The position numbers and the translations under genes were made by a program. A stretch of DNA of 54,557 bases from Alphaproteobacteria bacterium UBA830 (GTDB lineage Bacteria > Pseudomonadota > Alphaproteobacteria > MPNO01 > UBA830). The stretch is from contig CAJIYX010000042.1 of the NCBI GenBank assembly GCA_905181725.1, positions 1 to 54,557 on the forward strand, read 5' to 3'. This document shows positions 1 through 9,601 of this stretch, piece after piece (position 1 is the first letter of the stretch; each line of letters opens with the position of its first letter). The notes beneath the pieces are model-generated. The model saw nothing but the letters and a program-made list of their open reading frames with translations. It made no database searches and had not been told where the DNA came from.

Positions 1-1
1 G

Positions 2-88
2 ATCGCGATGGATGAAGGTTTGCGTTTCGCAATCCGTGAAGGCGGCCGCACCGTTGGTGCCGGCGTCGTTGCATCCATATCTGAATAA
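2..88 (+). CDS. tuf: Elongation factor Tu, C-terminal fragment
   Basis: The last 28 codons of EF-Tu are present, reading from the window edge to a TAA stop. The end motif ([15 protein letters not shown] near the C terminus) is the conserved beta-barrel terminus of EF-Tu, the GTPase that brings aminoacyl-tRNA to the ribosome. The rest lies upstream of the window. Its position 38 bases before rpsJ matches the usual alphaproteobacterial fusA-tuf-rpsJ order, so it is probably co-transcribed with the S10 operon. Confidence 0.95.
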   Translation: MAMDEGLRFAIREGGRTVGAGVVASISE

Positions 89-126
89 AAGACGATATTA
101 GAGGAAGGCCTTTAAGGGGCGAAATT

Positions 127-435
127 ATGGAAAATCAAAACATTCGCATTCGGCTGAAGGCCTTTGATCATCGCGTTTTGGATTCATCGACGAGTGAAAT
201 CGTCGAAACCGCCAAGCGCACCGGTGCCGAAGTCCGTGGGCCTATTCCGCTTCCGACCAAAATCGAGAAGTACACGGTTCTGCGTTCGCCCCATGTGAAC
301 AAGAAATCACGTGAGCAGTTTGAAATTCGTACGCACAAGCGGCTGCTCGACATCATCGACCCGACCCCTCAGACCGTGGACGCGCTTATGAAGCTCGACC
401 TCGCATCGGGTGTCGACGTCGAGATCAAGCTGTAA
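127..435 (+). CDS. rpsJ: Small ribosomal subunit protein S10
   Basis: 102 residues, the normal length for S10, a 30S head protein that also pairs with NusB in antitermination. Family signatures are visible: [14 protein letters not shown] at the start, [18 protein letters not shown] in the middle and the VDVEIKL C terminus. It is the first gene of the S10 operon. The start is the ATG preceded by AAGGGGCG. The next gene, rplC, begins 10 bases after its stop. Confidence 0.98.
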   Translation: MENQNIRIRLKAFDHRVLDSSTSEIVETAKRTGAEVRGPIPLPTKIEKYTVLRSPHVNKKSREQFEIRTHKRLLDIIDPTPQTVDALMKLDLASGVDVEIKL

Positions 436-445
436 GGACAGGACA

Positions 446-1222
446 ATGCGTTCGGGACTCGTAGCAAAGAAACTGGGCATGACCCGCGTCTTCACAGATG
501 GCGGCGAGCATGTGCCGGTAACGGTTCTTCAGGTCGACACCTGTCAGGTTGTCGATATTCGAACCGCGGATAAAAATGGCTATTTCGCCGTTCAGGTCGG
601 AGCCGGTACGGCGAAGCCCAAGAACGTGTCGAAGCCGATGCGTGGGCATTATGCCAAGGCGAAGGTTGAGCCGAAACGCCGCCTGGTCGAATTTCGCGTC
701 AGCGAAGATGCGATGCTCAATGTCGGTGATGAAATCACTGTCGAGCATTTCGTTGCGGGGCAGAAAATCGATGTGGCGGGAACGTCTATCGGTAAGGGTT
801 TCGCAGGTGCCATGAAGCGTCATAACTTCGCGGGCCTTGAGGCATCGCATGGTGTCTCGATCAGTCATCGTAGTCATGGTTCGACTGGTAACAGTCAGGA
901 TCCGGGCAAGGTCTTCAAAGGCAAGAAGATGGCCGGTCACATGGGTGCCGAGCGCGTCACCGTTCAGAATCTCTCGGTCGTCAGAACCGATCTGGAGCAG
1001 GGACTGATCCTGGTGAGCGGTGCGGTCCCCGGTTCCAAGGGTGGCTGGGTTGAAATTATTGACGCGGTGAAGACAGACGCACCTGAAGGTTTGCCTTTCC
1101 CGGCAGCTCTTCGTGCGGGTGAAGCGCCGACAGCTGAAGAAGAAGTCGTGGAGGCAGCCGAAGTTGCTGAAGCCGTGACAGACGCCCCGGAAGCGGGCGA
1201 TAACGATGAGAAGAAGGAATAA
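446..1222 (+). CDS. rplC: Large ribosomal subunit protein L3
   Basis: 258 residues. L3 binds near the 3' end of 23S rRNA and helps shape the peptidyl-transferase centre. The start chosen is the ATG at 446 ([16 protein letters not shown]), which has AAGGACAGGA just upstream; an in-frame ATG at 410 lies inside rpsJ and would add 12 unrelated residues. The glutamine-methylation loop ([22 protein letters not shown]) is intact. About 35 residues after the core form an acidic, alanine-rich tail, a common feature of alphaproteobacterial L3. Confidence 0.97.
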   Translation: MRSGLVAKKLGMTRVFTDGGEHVPVTVLQVDTCQVVDIRTADKNGYFAVQVGAGTAKPKNVSKPMRGHYAKAKVEPKRRLVEFRVSEDAMLNVGDEITVEHFVAGQKIDVAGTSIGKGFAGAMKRHNFAGLEASHGVSISHRSHGSTGNSQDPGKVFKGKKMAGHMGAERVTVQNLSVVRTDLEQGLILVSGAVPGSKGGWVEIIDAVKTDAPEGLPFPAALRAGEAPTAEEEVVEAAEVAEAVTDAPEAGDNDEKKE

Positions 1223-1228
1223 CGCGCC

Positions 1229-1849
1229 ATGAAGTGCGACATTCTTACCCTCGACAATAAAAAGGCAGGTTCAGTCGACCTCGCCGACGGTGTTTTTGGC
1301 GCAGAAGTGCGTAAAGACATCATCGCGCGCATGGTCAATTACCAGCTTGCCAAGCGTCGGAGCGGAAATCACAAGACGAAGAACGTCAGCGAAATTCGCG
1401 GTACGACGGCAAAACCCTGGAATCAGAAGGGTACTGGTCGCGCACGTGCTGGTACGCTTCGGGCGGCTCAGTTCCGTGGCGGTTCCACCGTCTTTGGCCC
1501 GGTTGTTCGTGATCATTCGCACAAGCTGCCGAAAAAGGTCCGCAAGCTGGCGCTGCGCTGTGCGCTGTCCAGCAAGCAGGCCGATGGCAAGCTGATGATC
1601 CTTGATGATGTGACGCTCGCCGATGCTAAAACGAAGGATCTGTCGGGCAAGCTCGCAGCACTCGGGCTGTCGAACGCGCTGATCGTTACCGGCGCCGAAG
1701 TCGACGGCAACTTCGCCCGCGCAGCAGCAAATATCATGAATGTCGACGTTCTCCCGCAGCAGGGTGCGAACGTTTATGACATCGTTCGCCGCGACGTGTT
1801 GGTTCTGACCAAGGCCGCAGCCGAGCATCTTCAGGAGCGCCTTTCATGA
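1229..1849 (+). CDS. rplD: Large ribosomal subunit protein L4
   Basis: 206 residues, the usual size. L4 is an early 50S assembly protein whose loop lines the exit tunnel; in enterobacteria it autoregulates the S10 operon. The tunnel-loop motif [14 protein letters not shown] at about residues 67-80 and the [19 protein letters not shown] stretch identify it. Its stop overlaps the rplW start by four bases (ATGA), which implies translational coupling. No S10-type leader can be judged here because the operon start lies outside the window. Confidence 0.98.
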   Translation: MKCDILTLDNKKAGSVDLADGVFGAEVRKDIIARMVNYQLAKRRSGNHKTKNVSEIRGTTAKPWNQKGTGRARAGTLRAAQFRGGSTVFGPVVRDHSHKLPKKVRKLALRCALSSKQADGKLMILDDVTLADAKTKDLSGKLAALGLSNALIVTGAEVDGNFARAAANIMNVDVLPQQGANVYDIVRRDVLVLTKAAAEHLQERLS

Positions 1850-2169
1850 GCTGGAAATATCATCGCCCTGTGACCATTTCGCCGGCATCTGCCTGCGACG
1901 TGATCCTCTCGCCGGTTATTACCGAAAAGGCGACCATGGGTTCCGAGCATAACCAGGTTACCTTCCGGGTTCCGCTGGACGCCAGTAAGCCGGCGATCCG
2001 TGCCGCTGTCGAACATCTGTTCCAGGTGAAGGTGAGGGCGGTCAATACGATCCGTCAGCAGGGTAAGACCAAGCGTTTCCGCGGAATGGTCGGCAAACGT
2101 CCGGATTACAAGAAAGCGATCGTGACGCTTGAAGAAGGCAACACCATCGACGTGACGACGGGGATCTGA
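1846..2169 (+). CDS. rplW: Large ribosomal subunit protein L23
   Basis: 107 residues. L23 sits at the tunnel exit and is the docking site for trigger factor and SRP. The family core [11 protein letters not shown] and the [16 protein letters not shown] region are present. An N-terminal extension of about 18 residues precedes the core. It overlaps rplD by four bases and is followed after four bases by rplB. Confidence 0.97.
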   Translation: MSWKYHRPVTISPASACDVILSPVITEKATMGSEHNQVTFRVPLDASKPAIRAAVEHLFQVKVRAVNTIRQQGKTKRFRGMVGKRPDYKKAIVTLEEGNTIDVTTGI

Positions 2170-2173
2170 ACCA

Positions 2174-3001
2174 ATGGCGCTTAAAAAATATAAACCTAAT
2201 ACCCCGGCGATGCGCGGACTGGTCCTTGTCGACAAGTCCGAGCTTTGGAAGGGCCGTCCGGTCAAGAAACTGACCGAAGGTGTTACCAAGACCGGTGGTC
2301 GTAACAATAATGGTCGTATCACGTCGCGTCATCGCGGCGGGGGACACAAGCGGCTTTATCGCGTCATTGACTTCAAGCGCACGAAGTTTGACGTGTCGGC
2401 TGTTGTTGAGCGCATCGAGTATGACCCCAACCGGTCTGCTTTTATTGCGCTGCTGAAATACGATGACGGCGAACAGGCCTATATCATTGCGCCCCAGCGG
2501 CTGCAGGAAGGCGATCGAGTCATCGCGGCGAACCGCGCTGACATCAAGCCCGGCAATGCGATGCCGATGGAGAACATGCCGGTCGGTACGATTATCCATA
2601 ACGTTGAGATGAAGCCCGGTCGTGGCGGACAGATGGCGCGCGCTGCGGGCACATATGTTCAGCTCATCGGTAAGGATTCCGGTTATGCGCAGCTTCGGCT
2701 GACGTCGGGCGAGCTCCGCATGGTCCCTGCAAAATGCATGGCGACTGTTGGTGCGGTCTCGAATGCCGATAACAAGAACCAAAATATGTCCAAGGCCGGC
2801 CGGAGTCGCTGGCTCGGCAAACGCCCGAAGGTTCGTGGCGTCGCGATGAACCCGGTTGATCATCCGCATGGCGGCGGCGAAGGCCGCACATCCGGTGGTC
2901 GTCATCCGGTATCGCCATGGGGCAAGCCGACTAAAGGTGCGCGGACGCGTCGGAAGAAGAAGTCAGACGATCTCATTATGCGTCGTCGGCGGAAGAAGTA
3001 G
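2174..3001 (+). CDS. rplB: Large ribosomal subunit protein L2
   Basis: 275 residues, the standard length. L2 is needed for subunit association and peptidyl-transferase activity. The catalytic-centre region near the C terminus ([16 protein letters not shown]) includes the conserved histidine of the HPHGGG motif. The extreme C terminus is very basic. It is placed between rplW and rpsS as expected. Confidence 0.98.
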   Translation: MALKKYKPNTPAMRGLVLVDKSELWKGRPVKKLTEGVTKTGGRNNNGRITSRHRGGGHKRLYRVIDFKRTKFDVSAVVERIEYDPNRSAFIALLKYDDGEQAYIIAPQRLQEGDRVIAANRADIKPGNAMPMENMPVGTIIHNVEMKPGRGGQMARAAGTYVQLIGKDSGYAQLRLTSGELRMVPAKCMATVGAVSNADNKNQNMSKAGRSRWLGKRPKVRGVAMNPVDHPHGGGEGRTSGGRHPVSPWGKPTKGARTRRKKKSDDLIMRRRRKK

Positions 3002-3016
3002 GAAGAGGGAAGCAAC

Positions 3017-3295
3017 ATGTCGCGTTCTGTTTGGAAAGGTCCGTTCGTTGACGGCTATCTGCTTAAAAAGGCAGAGGAGACCCGCGCGTCCGGCCGAAAC
3101 GATGTGATCAAAATCTGGTCACGGCGGTCTACGGTTTTGCCGCAGTTCGTGGGTCTGACCTTTGGTGTTCACAACGGTCACAAACATATTCCTGTCCTAG
3201 TGACCGAGAATATGGTCGGCCATAAGTTCGGCGAATTTGCTGCCACGCGGACCTATTTCGGTCACGCGTCTGACAAGAAATCAAAACGGGCCTGA
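3017..3295 (+). CDS. rpsS: Small ribosomal subunit protein S19
   Basis: 92 residues. S19 is a 30S head protein near the A site that forms a complex with S13. The start [18 protein letters not shown] and the conserved [17 protein letters not shown] block are typical. AGAGGGAAG lies upstream of its ATG. The rplV start follows its TGA by one base. Confidence 0.98.
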   Translation: MSRSVWKGPFVDGYLLKKAEETRASGRNDVIKIWSRRSTVLPQFVGLTFGVHNGHKHIPVLVTENMVGHKFGEFAATRTYFGHASDKKSKRA

Positions 3296-3296
3296 T

Positions 3297-3677
3297 ATGA
3301 GCAAACCTTCACATCCCCGCCGTCTTGCGGATAACGAGGCAAAGGCGTTCGCGAAGACAATCCGCGTCAGCGCGCAGAAGCTCAACCTCGTTGCCCAGTC
3401 CATTCGCGGCCTGCCGGCGGAGCGCGCTCTTGCCGAGCTCGGCTTTTCGCGCAAGCGCATCGCTGTCACCGTAAGGACGGTCCTGCAGGCGGCAATTGCG
3501 AATGCAGAGAACAATCACCAGCTGGATGTCGATCGTCTGGTTGTGTCCGAAGCAAGCGTCGGTAAGGCGTTTGTCATGAAACGTTTTCGCGCCCGCGCAC
3601 GTGGCCGGGTCGGCAAAATTCAAAAGCCGTTCAGCAACCTCACCGTTGTTGTTCGCGAAGTCGAGGAGGAAGCCTGA
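3297..3677 (+). CDS. rplV: Large ribosomal subunit protein L22
   Basis: 126 residues. L22 contributes a beta-hairpin to the exit tunnel. The start is the ATG at 3297 ([17 protein letters not shown]), one base after the rpsS stop; an open frame extends upstream to 3237 but only through rpsS. The core [17 protein letters not shown] and the tunnel hairpin [17 protein letters not shown] are intact. The TGA stop shares one base with the rpsC ATG. Confidence 0.96.
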   Translation: MSKPSHPRRLADNEAKAFAKTIRVSAQKLNLVAQSIRGLPAERALAELGFSRKRIAVTVRTVLQAAIANAENNHQLDVDRLVVSEASVGKAFVMKRFRARARGRVGKIQKPFSNLTVVVREVEEEA

Positions 3678-4357
3678 TGGGGCAAAAAGTTAATCCGATT
3701 GGCCTTCGCCTCGGTATCAATCGTACGTGGGATTCGCGCTGGTATGCGAATGATGAAAATTACGCAGGTCTTCTGCTCGAAGATATAAAACTGCGCGAAT
3801 TTCTCTTCGATCGTCTGTCGCAGGCGGGTATCAGCCGCGTCGTGATCGAACGTCCGGCCAAGAAAGCCCGGGTCACTATACATTCGGCACGTCCGGGTGT
3901 TGTGATCGGCAAAAAAGGCGCGGATATCGAAAAGCTGCGGCAGGATGTGGCCCGTATGACGAATAGTGAGGTCCATCTGAACATCGTCGAAATTCGGAAG
4001 CCGGAAATTGACGCGAAGCTTGTCGCCGAAAACATCGCACAACAGCTTGAGCGCCGCGTCGCGTTCCGTCGTGCCATGAAGCGTGCGGTTCAGTCGGCAA
4101 TGCGGCTCGGAGCCGGCGGTATCCGGATCAACTGTGCCGGTCGGCTCGGTGGCGCTGAAATCGCACGGACGGAATGGTATCGCGAAGGTCGCGTGCCGCT
4201 TCACACGCTGCGCGCCGATGTTGATTACGGCACGGCGACGGGGCGGACCACCTACGGCGCATGCGGCGTCAAGGTCTGGATCTTTAAGGGTGAAATCCTT
4301 GCGCATGATCCGATGGCGCAGGATAAGCGTCTCCAGGAACAGCAAGTCAGCCGGTAA
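3677..4357 (+). CDS. rpsC: Small ribosomal subunit protein S3
   Basis: 226 residues. S3 lines the mRNA entry channel and has mRNA helicase activity together with S4. The start [13 protein letters not shown] is canonical. A KH domain with the [14 protein letters not shown] signature lies at about residues 75-90, and the C-terminal domain contains [31 protein letters not shown] (given as two adjacent known blocks). The start codon overlaps the rplV stop by one base. Confidence 0.98.
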   Translation: MGQKVNPIGLRLGINRTWDSRWYANDENYAGLLLEDIKLREFLFDRLSQAGISRVVIERPAKKARVTIHSARPGVVIGKKGADIEKLRQDVARMTNSEVHLNIVEIRKPEIDAKLVAENIAQQLERRVAFRRAMKRAVQSAMRLGAGGIRINCAGRLGGAEIARTEWYREGRVPLHTLRADVDYGTATGRTTYGACGVKVWIFKGEILAHDPMAQDKRLQEQQVSR

Positions 4358-4381
4358 GAACCGGAAAACAGGAATACTAAG

Positions 4382-4804
4382 ATGCTGGCACCAAAGAAAA
4401 CGAAATTCCGCAAGGCTTTTAAAGGCCGGATTAAGGGAAATGCTAAAGGCGCAACGACCCTTACGTTCGGCTCGTATGGCCTTAAGGCATTGACGCCTGG
4501 TCGTGTGACCGCGCGTCAGATCGAGGCCTCGCGGCGGGCGATCACGCGTCATATGCGCCGGTCCGGACGCGTCTGGATCCGTATTTTTCCGGATGTGCCG
4601 GTGACGCAGAAACCTGCTGAAGTCCGCCAGGGCAAAGGTAAGGGTTCGGTAGAGTACTGGGCAGCGCGTGTGAAGCCCGGCCGTATCATGTTTGAAATTG
4701 ACGGCGTGCCGCAGGATATCGCCAAGGTGGCGCTCGAGCTTGCCGCGGCCAAACTGCCGGTGCAGACGAAAATTGTGACACGTCTTGTCGGCGGAGGAGC
4801 CTAA
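4382..4804 (+). CDS. rplP: Large ribosomal subunit protein L16
   Basis: 140 residues. L16 organises the A-site tRNA region of the 50S subunit. The start [16 protein letters not shown] and the [16 protein letters not shown] segment are diagnostic. Four bases separate its end from rpmC. Confidence 0.98.
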   Translation: MLAPKKTKFRKAFKGRIKGNAKGATTLTFGSYGLKALTPGRVTARQIEASRRAITRHMRRSGRVWIRIFPDVPVTQKPAEVRQGKGKGSVEYWAARVKPGRIMFEIDGVPQDIAKVALELAAAKLPVQTKIVTRLVGGGA

Positions 4805-4807
4805 GTC

Positions 4808-5017
4808 ATGGCTGTAGCAGTGGATCTTCGTCAGAAATCTGACGACGAACTTAAAGATGAATTGCAGAAACTGAAGCGTGAGCAGTTGAACCTGCGCTTT
4901 CAGCGTGCATCCGGCCAGCTTGAGGCCACGAGCCGCGTGGGCGACGTTCGTCGCGATATCGCGAGAATACAGACGGTGATGACCGAACGTCGGCATGTTG
5001 CCGCAGTTGCGTCGTAA
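4808..5017 (+). CDS. rpmC: Large ribosomal subunit protein L29
   Basis: 69 residues, two long helices. L29 lies beside L23 at the tunnel exit. The pattern [26 protein letters not shown] followed by [16 protein letters not shown] is the family signature (two separate blocks). It is slightly longer than the E. coli protein because of a short C-terminal tail. Confidence 0.96.
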   Translation: MAVAVDLRQKSDDELKDELQKLKREQLNLRFQRASGQLEATSRVGDVRRDIARIQTVMTERRHVAAVAS

Positions 5018-5032
5018 GGAACGGTAGAGACT

Positions 5033-5269
5033 ATGCCTAAAAGAATTCTCCAGGGAACGGTTGTTTCCGACAAGGCCGACAAGACCGTAACGGTACGCGT
5101 CGAACGCCAGGTCCAGCATCCGCTCTATAAGAAGATCATCCGTCGGTCGAAGAAGTTCGCCGCGCATGATCCCGAAAACAAATGCAAAGCGGGCGAGGTT
5201 GTCCGTATTCGCGAATGCAAACCGATTTCCAAGTCGAAGACCTGGGAAGTCATCTTCGACGACGCGTGA
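5033..5269 (+). CDS. rpsQ: Small ribosomal subunit protein S17
   Basis: 78 residues. S17 is a primary 16S rRNA binder with an OB fold. The start [18 protein letters not shown], the [14 protein letters not shown] block and the [13 protein letters not shown] block are all present. It closes the S10-operon gene set before the spc-type genes. Confidence 0.97.
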   Translation: MPKRILQGTVVSDKADKTVTVRVERQVQHPLYKKIIRRSKKFAAHDPENKCKAGEVVRIRECKPISKSKTWEVIFDDA

Positions 5270-5295
5270 AGCGCTGACGTACAAGGACAAGATTA

Positions 5296-5664
5296 ATGAT
5301 TATCCCTGAATCCAACCTAGAGGTCGCCGACAATTCCGGCGCACGCCGTGTGCAGTGCATACGGATTTTGGGCGGCTCGAAGCGGCGCTGGGCGACAGTC
5401 GGAGACGTTATCGTCGTTTCCGTTAAGGAAGCTATTCCGCGCGGACGCGTGAAGAAGGGTGATGTGCATCGCGCCGTTATCGTTCGGACGTCCAAGGAAA
5501 TCCGCCGTGCAGATGGCACAACCATTCGGTTCGATCGCAATGCGGCGGTGTTGCTTAACAATGCGAACGAGCCGATTGGTACTCGAATTTTCGGTCCGGT
5601 GACCCGCGAACTGCGTGCCCGGAAATACATGAAGATAATTTCTCTCGCCCCAGAAGTTCTGTAG
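5296..5664 (+). CDS. rplN: Large ribosomal subunit protein L14
   Basis: 122 residues, the invariant family length. L14 forms inter-subunit bridges and binds RsfS. The start [17 protein letters not shown] and the C-terminal FGPVTRELR block identify it. It is the first gene of the spc set, but here it follows rpsQ by only 26 bases, so S10 and spc probably form one transcript. Confidence 0.98.
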   Translation: MIIPESNLEVADNSGARRVQCIRILGGSKRRWATVGDVIVVSVKEAIPRGRVKKGDVHRAVIVRTSKEIRRADGTTIRFDRNAAVLLNNANEPIGTRIFGPVTRELRARKYMKIISLAPEVL

Positions 5665-5686
5665 GCGGGGGAATCGGAGCAAGTAA

Positions 5687-6001
5687 ATGGCTGCGCGAAT
5701 TAGAAAAGGCGACGAGGTGATTGTCATCTCCGGTCGCGACAAAGGTAAAAGGGGCAACGTGCTCAAAGTGATGGCCGATGATAATCGTGCCCTGGTTCAG
5801 GGTGTACATATCGTGAAGCGTCACGAGCGGCAGTCCCAGACCCAGCAGGGCGGTATCGTCGAGAAGGAAGCGTCGATCCACATGTCTAATGTGGCGTTGA
5901 TTGACCCGGATGGTGGCGAAGCTACCCGTGTCGGTTTCCGCTCACTTGAAGACGGCCGCAAGGTCCGCTACGCGAAGCGGTCCGGCGAAGTGATCGATTA
6001 G
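5687..6001 (+). CDS. rplX: Large ribosomal subunit protein L24
   Basis: 104 residues. L24 starts 50S assembly. The N-terminal KOW motif ([21 protein letters not shown]) and the GVHIVKRH and [11 protein letters not shown] segments are typical. GGGGGAATCGGAGC precedes the ATG. Confidence 0.97.
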   Translation: MAARIRKGDEVIVISGRDKGKRGNVLKVMADDNRALVQGVHIVKRHERQSQTQQGGIVEKEASIHMSNVALIDPDGGEATRVGFRSLEDGRKVRYAKRSGEVID

Positions 6002-6008
6002 GGAGCCG

Positions 6009-6554
6009 ATGATGGAAACGCGTCTACAAGAAATCTACGCATCGGAAATCCGGGCGTCCATGCAGGAACAGTTCGGGTATGTGAACCCGATGCAGATCCC
6101 GCGTCTGGACAAGGTCGTGCTCAACATGGGCGTTGGCGAAGCCGTCAACGATTCCAAGAAGGTGGACAATGCCCTGCGCGATATGACGGTTATCGCCGGC
6201 CAGAAACCGGTGGTCATCCGCGCCCGTAAGTCGGTCGCGACATTCAAGTTGCGCGAAGGCATGCCGATTGGCGTCAAGGTCACGCTTCGGCGCGACCGTA
6301 TGTACGAATTCGTCGATCGCCTGGTCAATATCGCGCTGCCGCGCGTTCGTGACTTTCGCGGTTTGTCGCCGAAGAGTTTTGATGGTCGTGGTAATTACGC
6401 CACGGGCATTACCGAGCAGATCATTTTCCCGGAAATCGACTACGATACAGTTGATGAATTCCGGGGTATGGACATCGTCGTTTGTACGACGGCACCCGAC
6501 GATGAGCAGGCACGTGCGCTGCTTAAGGGTTTCAATTTCCCGTTTACTGTCTAG
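6009..6554 (+). CDS. rplE: Large ribosomal subunit protein L5
   Basis: 181 residues. L5 binds 5S rRNA and contacts P-site tRNA. Signatures are the [15 protein letters not shown] block, [21 protein letters not shown] and the C-terminal FRGMDIVV. Two adjacent ATGs compete (6009 and 6012). The GGAG at 6002-6005 is better spaced for the second, so the mature start may be METRLQ. Confidence 0.97.
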   Translation: MMETRLQEIYASEIRASMQEQFGYVNPMQIPRLDKVVLNMGVGEAVNDSKKVDNALRDMTVIAGQKPVVIRARKSVATFKLREGMPIGVKVTLRRDRMYEFVDRLVNIALPRVRDFRGLSPKSFDGRGNYATGITEQIIFPEIDYDTVDEFRGMDIVVCTTAPDDEQARALLKGFNFPFTV

Positions 6555-6572
6555 CGGGATTGGGAGGAACAC

Positions 6573-6878
6573 ATGGCAAAGAAAAGCGCCATTGAACGTA
6601 ACGAAAAACGGCGCCGTATGGCCAAGAAGTTCGAGGGTAAGCGTAATCGCCTTAAAGCGATTGCGAGTAACCGCGATCTTCCGATGGAAGAGCAGTTCCA
6701 GGCCCGGCTGAAATTGTCGAAGCTGCCGCGCAATTCGGCGAAAGTGCGGATTCAGAGTCGTTGTGAAATGACGGGTCGTCCGCGCGGCGTGTACAAAAAA
6801 TTCAGGATGTCGCGTATCGCGCTTCGTGAACTGGCCTCCTCCGGGCATATTCCCGGTATGGTCAAGTCGAGCTGGTAG
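6573..6878 (+). CDS. rpsN: Small ribosomal subunit protein S14
   Basis: 101 residues, the long zinc-independent form: only one cysteine is present and the CxxC pairs of the short form are missing. S14 assembles late into the 30S head. The [20 protein letters not shown] block and the C-terminal [11 protein letters not shown] are characteristic. Confidence 0.97.
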   Translation: MAKKSAIERNEKRRRMAKKFEGKRNRLKAIASNRDLPMEEQFQARLKLSKLPRNSAKVRIQSRCEMTGRPRGVYKKFRMSRIALRELASSGHIPGMVKSSW

Positions 6879-6890
6879 GGGAACGCACAG

Positions 6891-7289
6891 ATGACAATGA
6901 CTGATCCCGTCGGCGATCTTTTAACCCGAATCCGTAATGGACAGAGGGCTAATAAGAGCGCCGTGACCGCGCCGAGCTCCAAGCTCCGCGCCAGTGTTCT
7001 CGAAGTGTTGAAGCGTGAGGGTTACATTCGCGGCTTTGAGACCGAGGAATTCCGCGATGGTTTGAACCAGCTGCGGGTCGAGCTCAAATACCACGATGGA
7101 TCGCCGGTAATCCGGCATATCCAGCGGGTGTCCAAGCCGGGCCGTCGCGTCTATTCGAAAATTAAGGATCTTCCGTCCGTTTATAACGGTCTTGGTATTT
7201 CGATCCTTTCGACACCGCAGGGTGTCATGTCTGATAACGAAGCCCGCGCTGCCAATGTTGGCGGCGAGGTAATCTGCGAAGTCTTTTAG
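6891..7289 (+). CDS. rpsH: Small ribosomal subunit protein S8
   Basis: 132 residues. S8 is a central-domain 16S binder and, in E. coli, the spc operon autoregulator. The [14 protein letters not shown] start and the C-terminal [14 protein letters not shown] are diagnostic. A second ATG two codons downstream (6897) is an alternative start. Confidence 0.97.
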   Translation: MTMTDPVGDLLTRIRNGQRANKSAVTAPSSKLRASVLEVLKREGYIRGFETEEFRDGLNQLRVELKYHDGSPVIRHIQRVSKPGRRVYSKIKDLPSVYNGLGISILSTPQGVMSDNEARAANVGGEVICEVF

Positions 7290-7307
7290 GGACGCAGGAG
7301 CAATATT

Positions 7308-7841
7308 ATGTCACGCGTCGGAATGGTGCCGGTTGAAGTTCCCAGTGGAGTTGATCTTGAGATCGCTGCGGGGGAGATAAAGGCAAAAGGTAAGCTGGGG
7401 GAATTGACGATGAAGGTTGTCGACGACGTGAAAGTGTCGCGCGAAGACAATCTTGTCTGGGTGAAGCCCGCGAATGATGGCAAACGTGCCCGTATGATGT
7501 GGGGTACAACCCGCAGCCTGCTGAGCAACCTAGTTGTGGGCGTTTCGGAGGGTTTTTCGAAGAGACTCCTGATCAACGGTGTTGGTTATCGTGCCGCAAT
7601 GCAGGGCAAGGAGCTTGTTCTGCAGCTGGGGCACAGCCATGAAATCCGTTATCCGCTCCCGGAGGGCATCAAGGTTGATGTGCCGAACCAGACGGAGATC
7701 GTGATTTCCGGCCCGAACAACCAGGTTGTTGGACAGGTGGCGGCGGAAATTCGCAGCTACCGGAAACCCGAACCCTACAAGGGCAAGGGCGTGAGATATG
7801 CAGATGAGATTATCATCCGCAAAGAAGGTAAGAAGAAATAG
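7308..7841 (+). CDS. rplF: Large ribosomal subunit protein L6
   Basis: 177 residues, the normal size. L6 lies near the sarcin-ricin loop. It starts [15 protein letters not shown]. The [21 protein letters not shown] region and the C-terminal [16 protein letters not shown] block are diagnostic. rplR follows two bases after its TAG. Confidence 0.98.
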   Translation: MSRVGMVPVEVPSGVDLEIAAGEIKAKGKLGELTMKVVDDVKVSREDNLVWVKPANDGKRARMMWGTTRSLLSNLVVGVSEGFSKRLLINGVGYRAAMQGKELVLQLGHSHEIRYPLPEGIKVDVPNQTEIVISGPNNQVVGQVAAEIRSYRKPEPYKGKGVRYADEIIIRKEGKKK

Positions 7842-7843
7842 TC

Positions 7844-8194
7844 ATGGCCGATACAGCGAGACTCGAAAAACGGCGCAGGGCGCGCGTTCGGAAACAGATT
7901 ATGCGGAGCGCGAATGGGCGCCCGCGGTTGTCTGTATTCCGCTCCAACAAATACATTTATGCTCAGGTCATCGACGATACGACTGGTGTGACCGTTGCGT
8001 CAGCATCGAGCATCGAAAAGACGGTCGCCAGCGGCGCCAATCAGAATGTGGCCACCGAGGTTGGCAAATTGGTTGCGCAACGCGCGGCTGAAAAAGGAAT
8101 TAAGTCGGTAGTGTTCGATCGTGGACCCTATCTCTATCACGGCCGCGTTAAGGCGCTGGCCGATGCCGCCCGCGAAGGCGGGCTGGAATTTTAG
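7844..8194 (+). CDS. rplR: Large ribosomal subunit protein L18
   Basis: 116 residues. L18 carries 5S rRNA to the 50S subunit with L5. The basic N terminus, the [20 protein letters not shown] segment and the C-terminal [19 protein letters not shown] are as expected. Confidence 0.98.
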   Translation: MADTARLEKRRRARVRKQIMRSANGRPRLSVFRSNKYIYAQVIDDTTGVTVASASSIEKTVASGANQNVATEVGKLVAQRAAEKGIKSVVFDRGPYLYHGRVKALADAAREGGLEF

Positions 8195-8205
8195 GAGAGC
8201 GACGC

Positions 8206-8763
8206 ATGGCACGGAATCCGAGACGCGACAATAGGCCTGACCGCCAGGAACAGACCGATATTATTGACAAGCTCGTCGATATCAATCGCACCGCGAAAGT
8301 GGTGAAGGGTGGACGCCGGTTTAGTTTCGCCGCCCTCGTGGTGGTTGGCGATCAGAAGGGCCGCGTTGGTTTTAGCTCGGGCAAAGCCCGTGAGGTACCC
8401 GAAGCAATTCGCAAGGGCACCGAAAAAGCTAAGAAGACGATGATCCGTGTTCCCCTGCGTGAAGGCCGGACACTGCACCATGACGTTCTCGGCCGCTACG
8501 GCGCCGGCAAGGTCGTGCTGCGCGCGGCGCCTCCCGGAACGGGGATTATCGCCGGTGGCCCGATGCGCGCCATTTTCGAAGCGCTGGGCCTGCAGGACGT
8601 GGTTGCCAAATCGATCGGTACCCAGAACCCGCATAACATGATCAAAGCGACGTTTGACGCTCTGTCGAACCTACAATCTCCTCGCATGGTGGCATCCCGG
8701 CGCGGCCGCAAGGTCGGCGATGTCGTTGGCCGCCGTGGCGAGGAGCAGGTGGAGACCTCATAA
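8206..8763 (+). CDS. rpsE: Small ribosomal subunit protein S5
   Basis: 185 residues. S5 lines the mRNA entry site and is important for translational accuracy. The double-stranded RNA-binding N domain (about residues 20-85, ending in [19 protein letters not shown]) and the C-terminal ribosomal fold ([18 protein letters not shown]) are complete. It abuts rpmD: the TAA is followed directly by the rpmD ATG. Confidence 0.98.
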   Translation: MARNPRRDNRPDRQEQTDIIDKLVDINRTAKVVKGGRRFSFAALVVVGDQKGRVGFSSGKAREVPEAIRKGTEKAKKTMIRVPLREGRTLHHDVLGRYGAGKVVLRAAPPGTGIIAGGPMRAIFEALGLQDVVAKSIGTQNPHNMIKATFDALSNLQSPRMVASRRGRKVGDVVGRRGEEQVETS

Positions 8764-8955
8764 ATGGCAGACGGTAAAAAAAATACGATCCGGGTTACCC
8801 AGACCGGTAGCCCGATTGGACGCCCGAAAGATCAGCGTCAGACGCTGGTTGGTCTTGGATTGAACAAGATGCATCGGACAAGCGAGCTCGAAGACACGCC
8901 TTCGGTGCGCGGGATGATCAACAAAGTGAGCCATCTCATCCGTATCGAAGATTAG
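8764..8955 (+). CDS. rpmD: Large ribosomal subunit protein L30
   Basis: 63 residues, normal for L30. The pattern [20 protein letters not shown] and the [15 protein letters not shown] block are diagnostic. Its TAG stop overlaps a 16-base perfect palindrome (8954-8969). Confidence 0.97.
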   Translation: MADGKKNTIRVTQTGSPIGRPKDQRQTLVGLGLNKMHRTSELEDTPSVRGMINKVSHLIRIED

Positions 8956-8969
8956 GTCGTCGACGACCT
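8954..8969. repeat. 16-base perfect palindrome at the rpmD stop
   Basis: AGGTCGTCGACGACCT reads the same on both strands. As RNA it would give a six-pair stem with a UCGA loop covering the rpmD stop codon. No T-run follows, so it is not an intrinsic terminator. The rest of the 79-base rpmD-rplO gap shows no other feature. Confidence 0.6.
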
Positions 8970-9034
8970 GATCGTTCGAAATCAGTGAATATGAACGCGG
9001 CAGCGCGGAAGATGCGTCTGCAGGAGTTAGATAA

Positions 9035-9598
9035 ATGCGATTGAACGAGATTTCCGACAATGAAGGCGCGCGCGCCCCGCGCAAACGCGTTGGACGTGGC
9101 ATTGGTTCTGGCACCGGCAAAACAGCGGGACGTGGCCATAAGGGCCAGAAATCGCGCAGTGGTGTCTCGCTTCTAGGCTTCGAAGGCGGCCAGATGCCGC
9201 TTTACCGTCGTTTGCCCAAGGGCGGCTTCACGAATATCTTCCGGAAGAATTACCGGATCGTTAATGTCGGTCGTCTGCAGCAGGCAGTCGATGCGGGCAA
9301 GCTCGATGCAGAGAAAACTGTAACGGAAACTGCGCTGGTTAAAGCTGGTGTGATCAAGTCCGTGCAAGATGGCGTTCGAATCCTTGCAAAGGGCGAACTT
9401 AGCGCCAAATTAACAATAGAGGTTTCGGGCGCGTCGAAAGGCGCAATCGCAGTGGTCGAGAAAGCAGGCGGCAGCGTCGCCGTGAAGGTCATTGTCAAAC
9501 CGGTTTCCGCCACGCCTAAGAAGGTCAAGGGCAAGAAAGCCGAAAAGAAAACGACGAGCACGGACGGGGGCGACGTCCAGGAGCCAGTTAAGGAATAG
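9035..9598 (+). CDS. rplO: Large ribosomal subunit protein L15
   Basis: 187 residues, longer than the roughly 145-160 usual for L15. The core is normal: [22 protein letters not shown], then [12 protein letters not shown] and [17 protein letters not shown]. About 30 extra C-terminal residues rich in lysine, threonine and glutamate ([18 protein letters not shown]) extend the protein. L15 is a late 50S assembly factor. It is followed after three bases by secY. Confidence 0.96.
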   Translation: MRLNEISDNEGARAPRKRVGRGIGSGTGKTAGRGHKGQKSRSGVSLLGFEGGQMPLYRRLPKGGFTNIFRKNYRIVNVGRLQQAVDAGKLDAEKTVTETALVKAGVIKSVQDGVRILAKGELSAKLTIEVSGASKGAIAVVEKAGGSVAVKVIVKPVSATPKKVKGKKAEKKTTSTDGGDVQEPVKE

Positions 9599-9601
9599 TT
9601 T

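Noticed and set aside
3620..5290. 556-codon open frame on the minus strand across rpsC, rplP, rpmC and rpsQ
   Set aside because: It is antisense to strongly conserved ribosomal genes and its translation shows no domain; long antisense frames are common in high-GC DNA.
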